A stretch of DNA of 64,000 nt from Aurantiacibacter luteus (GTDB taxonomy: Bacteria > Pseudomonadota > Alphaproteobacteria > Sphingomonadales > Sphingomonadaceae): NCBI RefSeq assembly GCF_001010945.1, contig NZ_LBHB01000002.1, positions 620,001-684,000 of the forward strand, in the 5' to 3' direction. Below are positions 59,200 through 64,000 of the stretch, piece after piece (the stretch's first letter is position 1; every line of letters starts with the position of its first letter). The notes under the pieces were generated by a model. The model made no database searches. It was not told the DNA's origin and saw nothing but the letters and a program-made list of their open reading frames with translations. A program made the position numbers and the translations under genes.

Positions 59200-59709
59200 T
59201 CACTCCTCGTCCCAGGTCTGCGGGCCGGTCTCCACGCGCTTCACCAGGCTGCCGAACTCGTCGGGTTCGTAGCCAGAGAAGGGGTGGCTGGCGAAGGGCT
59301 CCTCGCCGCGGAAGCGGTCGCGCATGGCGAGGAGGGCCACGGTCAGCCGCTCGTCGTAGCGGCGCGAGGTGCCGACGAGTTCGCCCTTGTAGTAGTGCGG
59401 CACCTCCACCCCGTTGAGCGCGCGTTCGAGCGCCACGCTGGCGAGGCTGTCCACCCCGCACAGCAGCGCCGCCGTCCACGCCCGGTCGAACGGCTCGCCC
59501 TTCAGCCTTGCGCGCAGGGCATAGGCCGACTGTCGGCTCATCCCCACCGCCTTCGCCGCCCGGCTGACGCAATGCGTCGCTCCCAGCTCGCGCAGGAAAT
59601 CCGCCTGCCGCTCGGCGGTCCAGCCGTCGTGGCGGGTGGCGGGGAGGGTGTTGGCGGTAGCCTCGGCCGGTTGGGCGGAGGCGGCAATGATGGGGGTGTG
59701 ATGTGTCAT
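59200..59709 (-). CDS. HTH protein related to the GTA small terminase
   Basis: The 169-residue protein has a helix-turn-helix (ATHCVSRAAKAVGMSRQSAYALRARLKGEPFDRAW) and a body that follows the 27.3-kb g1-type protein in order: AL...G.D.L...LER.LNG, then YDERLTVALLAMRDR. This looks like full-length homology, though the two have diverged. It is not near terminase or capsid genes. I start at the ATG at 59709; the frame upstream is unremarkable. Its function is unknown. Confidence 0.7.
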   Translation of the reverse strand: MTHHTPIIAASAQPAEATANTLPATRHDGWTAERQADFLRELGATHCVSRAAKAVGMSRQSAYALRARLKGEPFDRAWTAALLCGVDSLASVALERALNGVEVPHYYKGELVGTSRRYDERLTVALLAMRDRFRGEEPFASHPFSGYEPDEFGSLVKRVETGPQTWDEE

Positions 59710-59762
59710 GCCGCGCAGCGAGGCATGCGGCGGGGGGTGTAGGAAAGGGTTTTCTCGCAGGG

Positions 59763-60053
59763 TTACAGGTGACGCTCGAAATCCACGCCGTGATGCAGGA
59801 CGCGCACGATTAGCACCGCATTTTCGCTTGGCAGGTAGAAGACGACATGCGCCTGCTGCCTGATGCGGCGCAGGCCCGGCGCAAGCTCGTCCGCGCTGCG
59901 ACCGAGGTTCGGATTGTCGAGCAACGAGGCGAAGCACGCCTTGAATTGGTCGCGGTAAGTCCGCGTTTGTTCGATACCGAACTCGGCTATCGTGTAATCG
60001 GCGATGTCTGAAAGATCGTTCTCGGCTCGCCGGCTGAGCCGCAGCTCACGCAT
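59763..60053 (-). CDS. parE: ParE/RelE-family toxin
   Basis: The 96-residue protein has the ParE fold: LRLSRRAENDLSDIADYTIAEFGIEQTRTYRDQFKACFASLLDNPNLGRSADELAPGLRRIRQQAHVVFYLP and a late VLIVRVLHHGVDFERHL. ParE toxins poison DNA gyrase. It overlaps the upstream ParD gene by 8 nt, the standard antitoxin-toxin order. Confidence 0.9.
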   Translation of the reverse strand: MRELRLSRRAENDLSDIADYTIAEFGIEQTRTYRDQFKACFASLLDNPNLGRSADELAPGLRRIRQQAHVVFYLPSENAVLIVRVLHHGVDFERHL

Positions 60054-60294
60054 CGGCTGCGCGCCTTTCAGCGTCGCCCCAGATTTCGTCGAGCGTCCTC
60101 TCGCTTATGCCGCCAGTCAGCCCCTCGGCAATGGCGTCGCGGAGGTTGGCGAGCTTGTCCTGCGCCTCCTGGTCGCGGCGGACGAGGTCGCGAATATACT
60201 CGCTGTCATTGATAAAGGCACCGCGGCGGATCTGCGCCTTGATAAATGCGTCCTGCGTGTCGCTCAGGGTGATGGTCTTACGGACGACTGGCAT
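60046..60294 (-). CDS. parD: ParD-family antitoxin
   Basis: The 82-residue protein has an N-terminal ribbon-helix-helix (RKTITLSDTQDAFIKAQIRRGAFINDSEYIRDLVRRD) that binds the operator, and a flexible C-terminal part that wraps the toxin. It is upstream of and overlaps parE, as in type II ParDE modules. Autorepression at the promoter beyond 60294 is expected from the family. Confidence 0.9.
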   Translation of the reverse strand: MPVVRKTITLSDTQDAFIKAQIRRGAFINDSEYIRDLVRRDQEAQDKLANLRDAIAEGLTGGISERTLDEIWGDAERRAADA

Positions 60295-60444
60295 CCCAGA
60301 AAAATATCATACTTTTGGTGCAGGCGGCAAGGATGTGGTGCGGGATGCCTATTGGAGTGAGGGATTTCAGGACTGCGACGCGGCTTCACCAAAGATGGAA
60401 AGCTGCCGTTGCATTAAGGTTGGAAAGGAAACATACCGGAGGGT

Positions 60445-60738
60445 ATGTCCCTCTATAAAAAATCGTGGCTGTTCATGGTTTGGGTTCTCTTCGTCTTCTT
60501 AACTTTCCCAGTGTGGATGCCAACGCTGCATCGAACCTTGGGCGACTTTGGCATGCTTGTGGGATTAGCTTTCTGGCTCGGTCATGGAGTCTTGGCGCTG
60601 TTCGCATTCCGGTGTCCCGATTGCGGCCTTTCCCCATTTCAAAGCAATAAGGGCTTTTTCGCTTGGTCCACGCCTTGGCCTAGGAAGACATGCGGTCACT
60701 GTGGCCGTAGCCATAGCAACCAATCTTTCGACGGCTGA
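60445..60738 (+). CDS. Small membrane protein with zinc-ribbon cysteines
   Basis: The 97-residue protein has two hydrophobic helices (WLFMVWVLFVFLTFPVWMPTL and MLVGLAFWLGHGVLALFAF) and then FRCPDCG and KTCGHCGRS, a four-cysteine zinc ribbon. Its G+C looks lower than its neighbours, which suggests acquisition. The family is not recognised. GGAGGG is immediately before the ATG at 60445. Confidence 0.6.
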   Translation: MSLYKKSWLFMVWVLFVFLTFPVWMPTLHRTLGDFGMLVGLAFWLGHGVLALFAFRCPDCGLSPFQSNKGFFAWSTPWPRKTCGHCGRSHSNQSFDG

Positions 60739-60810
60739 GAGGTCGAAAGCGAAAATTCAGCTTTTGGTTGGCCGAGATGCTCAAGCTGACCCTTACATAC
60801 GCGAATTCGC

Positions 60811-62250
60811 TCACATCCCCGCCAGTTTCTTCGCCCTTCGCCGCTGCACGCTCGACCCGATCCCGATCGCCTCGCGGTATTTCGCCACCGTGCGCCGCGC
60901 CAGGTCGAAGCCTTCGGCCTTGAGCAGGTCCACCAGCGCGTCGTCGGAGAGCACCTTCTTCGGGTCCTCGGCGTCGCACAGGGCGCGGATGCGGGCCTTG
61001 ACCGCTTCGGCGCTGGCGCCTTCGCCGTCGGCTCCGCCGCCCACGCCGCTGGAGAAGAAATACTTGAGCTCGAAGGTGCCGCGTTCGCAGTGGAGGTACT
61101 TGTTGCTCGTCACGCGGCTGACGGTGCTCTCGTGCATTTCGATGGCCTCGGCGATCTTCGCCAGCGTCAGCGGCTTCAGTTCGGAGACGCCCTTGCGGAA
61201 GAAGCCCGCCTGCTGCTTCACGATCTCGGCGGCGACCTTGAGGATGGTCTTCTGCCGCTGGTCCAGCGCCTTGATCAGCCAGTTGGCGTCGGCCAGCTTC
61301 TCGCTCAGCCAGCTTTTCGCTTGCCTGCTCGCCGCGCCCTGGCGCAGTTCGACGTAGTAGCCGCGGTTGACCACGAGGCGGGGCAGGGTCTCCTCGTTGA
61401 GGCGGATGTCCCAGCCATCGGTCCCGCTGGGCGTGAGCAGGATGTCCGGCACCACCGCCGCGCTCCCGCCGCCGCCGAATTTCAGCCCCGGCCGGGGGTC
61501 GTAGCTCCTGAGTTCGGCGAGCATTTCGGCGAGGTCGTCCTCGTCCACGCGGCAGATGCGGCGGAGGTGGGCAAAGGCCCCGGCGGCGACGAGTTCGAGG
61601 TTGTCGATCATCACCTGCATGCAAGGGTCATAACGGTCCGCCTCGATCGCCTGCAGCGCGAGACATTCGGACAAGGAGCGCGCGCCCACGCCCGTCGGGT
61701 CGAGCGACTGGACGACGCTCAGCGCATCCTCGACGTCGGAGAGCGGCACGCCGAGCGCCGCGGCGACCTCGCGCAGGGGAGTGGTGAGATAGCCCGCCTC
61801 GTCGAGCAGGTTGATGAGGTGGCGGGCGACGAAGCACAGGTGTTCGTTCGGGGCGCAGACGCCTACCTGCGCCTCGAGGTGGCGGGCGAGCGTGGTCTCC
61901 TCGTCGGAGCGGTTCTCGAAATCGAACCCCTCACTGTCGCCCCCGGTGGAGCCCTGCGCCGACCAGTCGCCGGTGTCGCGGTCGCGGTCGAGCGCGGTAG
62001 CGTCGATGTCGAGCGCGCTTTCGCCGTCCGCGTCGGGCGTGGCATCGTGCGGTTCCGCCTCTTTTGGCGCCTCGCGGTCCTCGGCCCGCATCTCGCCCGC
62101 TTCCAGCAGCGGGTTGTTCTCCAGCGCCTCGCCGATGAAGGTCTCGATCTCGAGGTTCGACAGCGCCAGCAGCTTGATCGCCTGCTGCAACTGCGGCGTC
62201 ATCACCAGCGATTGCGATTGCCTGAGATCCAGTCTCGGACCGAGCGCCAT
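60811..62250 (-). CDS. rpoN: RNA polymerase sigma-54 factor
   Basis: The 479-residue sigma factor has region I (LRQSQSLVMTPQLQQAIKLLALSNLEIETFIGEALENNPLLE), an acidic region II, the core-binding domain and the C-terminal RpoN box (ARRTVAKYREAIGI). It opens promoters of the -24/-12 type such as that at 3863. It is 26 nt downstream of lptB, the usual lptB-rpoN order. Confidence 0.95.
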   Translation of the reverse strand: MALGPRLDLRQSQSLVMTPQLQQAIKLLALSNLEIETFIGEALENNPLLEAGEMRAEDREAPKEAEPHDATPDADGESALDIDATALDRDRDTGDWSAQGSTGGDSEGFDFENRSDEETTLARHLEAQVGVCAPNEHLCFVARHLINLLDEAGYLTTPLREVAAALGVPLSDVEDALSVVQSLDPTGVGARSLSECLALQAIEADRYDPCMQVMIDNLELVAAGAFAHLRRICRVDEDDLAEMLAELRSYDPRPGLKFGGGGSAAVVPDILLTPSGTDGWDIRLNEETLPRLVVNRGYYVELRQGAASRQAKSWLSEKLADANWLIKALDQRQKTILKVAAEIVKQQAGFFRKGVSELKPLTLAKIAEAIEMHESTVSRVTSNKYLHCERGTFELKYFFSSGVGGGADGEGASAEAVKARIRALCDAEDPKKVLSDDALVDLLKAEGFDLARRTVAKYREAIGIGSSVQRRRAKKLAGM

Positions 62251-62276
62251 CTGTTAAACCCCCTCCCGCTCCGTCA

Positions 62277-63104
62277 TCAGAGCGTGAAGTTCTCGCCGAG
62301 GTAGAGGCGCTTGACGTTCTCGTCCGCCACCAGTTCCTGCGGGCTTCCGGCAAACAGCACCTGGCCGCCGTAGATGATGCAGGCGCGGTCGACGATGTCC
62401 AACGTCTCGCGCACGTTGTGGTCGGTGATGAGCACGCCGATGCCGCGGCCCTTCAGGTCCTTCACCAGGTCGCGGATGTCGCTGATGGAGAGCGGGTCGA
62501 TGCCGGCGAATGGCTCGTCGAGCAGCATGATCGAGGGCTTGGCCGCCAGCGCGCGGGCGATCTCGCACCGGCGACGCTCGCCGCCCGACAGCGCCATGGC
62601 CGGGCTGGCGCGCAGGCGGGTGAGGCCGAATTCGTCGAGCAGCCGCTCCAGTTCGGCGGCGCGAGTGGCCTTGTCGGGCTCCACCATGTCCAGCACGCAG
62701 GCGATGTTCTGTTCCACCGTCATGCCGCGAAAGATGCTGGTTTCCTGCGGCAGGTAGCCGAGGCCGAGGATCGCGCGCCGGTACATCGGCAGCTTGGTCA
62801 CGTCGACACCGTCCATCAGGATACGGCCCGAATCGGGGCGGACGAGGCCCATGATGGAATAGAAGCACGTCGTCTTGCCCGCGCCGTTGGGGCCCAGCAG
62901 GCCCAGCACCTCGCCCTTCGCCACGCTCAGCGAGATGTCGGAGAGCACGCTGCGCTTGTCGTAGCTCTTGGCGATGGAGACGACCTCCAGCCCGCCTTCG
63001 GGCGGCAGCGGCGGCGCGGCGGCGGCGGGCGCTTCCGCGATGCTCTGCTCCAGCGCGTCCTGGTCGAGAAATCCGCTGTCGGCCATGTCGTCCTGTGCAC
63101 TCAT
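62277..63104 (-). CDS. lptB: LPS export ABC transporter ATP-binding protein
   Basis: The 275-residue ATPase has a short acidic lead (~35 residues) and then a typical LptB: Walker A GLLGPNGAGKTTCF, LGYLPQETSIFRGMTVEQNI, signature ALSGGERRRCEIARAL, Walker B IMLLDEPFAGIDP, switch His in LITDHNVRETL. It drives LPS extraction with LptFG. lptA and lptC are not upstream, where the DNA turns to a divergent gene. Confidence 0.95.
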   Translation of the reverse strand: MSAQDDMADSGFLDQDALEQSIAEAPAAAAPPLPPEGGLEVVSIAKSYDKRSVLSDISLSVAKGEVLGLLGPNGAGKTTCFYSIMGLVRPDSGRILMDGVDVTKLPMYRRAILGLGYLPQETSIFRGMTVEQNIACVLDMVEPDKATRAAELERLLDEFGLTRLRASPAMALSGGERRRCEIARALAAKPSIMLLDEPFAGIDPLSISDIRDLVKDLKGRGIGVLITDHNVRETLDIVDRACIIYGGQVLFAGSPQELVADENVKRLYLGENFTL

Positions 63105-63282
63105 GCCGGTTCCTCTAGCACGGCCCCGCCCGGTTGAAAGGTCTTTGCCCGAACGCCCTGGTAGGATTCGTGCATGACGTGTCCGAATGCTGGACGAGAC
63201 GCATGAACGGCGCATTACCCCGCTTGCCAAGGGGGCCTCGGCTGTGCTTGTCTGCCGGCAGGGATTGGAGAGGAGACTGCGC

Positions 63283-63684
63283 ATGGACAAGGCGGTCAAC
63301 GGGACGCTTTCGCACGGCCGGCAGGCGGAAGGCCGCGGTGCGGCACGAACGGCACGCAAGCTCGACTGGCGGCGCAAGGTCAGCGACCATGTCGCCTTCG
63401 GGCTGCTGGTCTACACGGGCATGCACATCTTCTGGACGATGACCCAGCTCAAGAGCGACGGCGGCTCCATCATGCCCTATTTCGCGCTCATCGTGCTGGT
63501 CGCCGCGATCATTCCCGCGTGCCGGTGGATGGAAGATCGCTGGAACGTCCTGAGCGATGCCGAGGCCGCCGACCCGGCGCTGCGACCCGTCTTCACCCGC
63601 GAGATGGCGCTGCTGTGGATCGCCGCCGTGGGCCTGCCGGTCGCGCTGACCTACGCCTTCAAGGGCATGGCCGCGCTGTTCTGA
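63283..63684 (+). CDS. Hypothetical small membrane protein
   Basis: The 133-residue protein has a basic N-terminus (RTARKLDWRRKVSDHV) and three hydrophobic helices (AFGLLVYTGMHIFWTM, MPYFALIVLVAAIIPACRW, ALLWIAAVGLPVALTYAFKG). I recognise no family. The ATG at 63283 has a GGAGAGGAGA ribosome site; upstream codons in frame lack one. It overlaps the following gene (CTGA). Confidence 0.7.
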   Translation: MDKAVNGTLSHGRQAEGRGAARTARKLDWRRKVSDHVAFGLLVYTGMHIFWTMTQLKSDGGSIMPYFALIVLVAAIIPACRWMEDRWNVLSDAEAADPALRPVFTREMALLWIAAVGLPVALTYAFKGMAALF

Positions 63685-64000
63685 GACCGCTCGCGCGCCT
63701 CTTCGCCGCACTCGTGCTGGCAGGGGCGCTGCTCGCCGGTCCGGCATGGGCTGCAAGCCCGCTCGAGAGCCCCGCACCCGAGGCCAGCGAAAGCGCCGCG
63801 CCCGCCGCGGGCTCGATCGATGTCGAGCGCGATCCCGCGCAGGACGACCGCATCGCCGCGCGGCTGGCCGATATCTTCGCCAATGTGCCCAGCCTCGCAG
63901 GTGTCGAGGCCAGCGTCCGCCAGGGCGTCGTCACCCTCACGGGCACCGCGCCCGATGCCGAGGCGGTGGACCGGGCGGAGGCCATCGCCGCCGGGGTGGA
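63681..64000 (+). CDS. Secreted BON-domain protein, probable mechanosensitive channel (partial)
   Basis: The frame runs off the right edge. It begins with a signal peptide (RPLARLFAALVLAGALLAGPAWA) and then a BON-like domain (DDRIAARLADIFANVPSLAGVEASVRQGVVTLTGTAPDAEAVDRAEAIAAGV). Some sphingomonad mechanosensitive channels have this lead, but only the first ~106 codons are seen. No ATG precedes the signal peptide; a CTG overlapping the upstream stop is the only option, so the start is uncertain. Confidence 0.6.
   Translation, partial: MRPLARLFAALVLAGALLAGPAWAASPLESPAPEASESAAPAAGSIDVERDPAQDDRIAARLADIFANVPSLAGVEASVRQGVVTLTGTAPDAEAVDRAEAIAAGV

Overview
The window is about 64 kb of high-GC DNA, almost fully coding, with Shine-Dalgarno-type starts and many ATGA/GTGA stop-start overlaps. 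It carries the alphaproteobacterial cell-cycle regulators CtrA and DivK, a bacterial serine palmitoyltransferase with its own acyl carrier protein, a DksA without a zinc finger, and a gene transfer agent (GTA) cluster. Together these point to an alphaproteobacterium of the order Sphingomonadales, most likely Erythrobacteraceae. That placement is an inference from gene content and was not computed.

Layout. 1-13.5 kb is housekeeping: the end of pheT, prfC, a sigma-54-preceded P-II/amtB/P-II ammonium unit, a sterol-desaturase-family enzyme, a double cold-shock-domain protein with an RGG-like N-terminus, argD-argF-hslO, queC, and a periplasmic Cu/Zn superoxide dismutase. 13.5-27.8 kb (minus strand) is a complete GTA head-and-tail cluster in the order known from Rhodobacter capsulatus: small terminase-like, TerL, portal, a small protein, protease, capsid, connectors, tail tube, very short tape measure, baseplate proteins, NlpC/P60 peptidase, and a DUF2793 tail protein. 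28-41.4 kb holds a YqaA-like membrane protein, an uncharacterised DUF2868/DUF3482 membrane-GTPase pair, OsmC, lipoproteins, an unknown coiled-coil membrane protein, spt-acp (sphingolipid), divK, and a chain of small metabolic enzymes. 41.7-50.7 kb has dksA, a PilZ protein, an orphan substrate-binding protein, kynA-kynU, gluQ, a cobalamin adenosyltransferase and small proteins. 50.7-58.8 kb has mutS, maeB, trmB, a TSUP permease, a stand-alone receiver and ctrA. 58.8-60.8 kb looks accessory: repeats, an orphan relative of the GTA small terminase, ParDE, and a small zinc-ribbon membrane protein. The window ends with rpoN, lptB and the start of a BON-domain protein.

How the parts connect. RpoN (60.8-62.2 kb) can read the strong -24/-12 promoter in front of the P-II/amtB unit. 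QueC (queuosine precursor) and GluQ (glutamyl-queuosine on tRNA-Asp) act at two ends of one tRNA modification route. KynA and KynU are two of the three steps from tryptophan to anthranilate. CtrA and DivK belong to one phosphorelay; CtrA is a known activator of GTA genes in Rhodobacter, so having it near a GTA cluster is suggestive only.

The most unusual signal is a dispersed two-hairpin repeat present five times, at 22.5, 22.6, 25.9, 49.1 and 58.9 kb. Its short first stem keeps its pairing while its sequence changes, and four copies lie directly upstream of a gene: the GTA portal, GTA g6, the cobalamin adenosyltransferase and ctrA. Also notable are a terminator-like hairpin in the leader of the GTA transcript, a GTA g12-type protein fused to a large N-terminal region, and a second, chromosomal copy of the GTA small terminase family.
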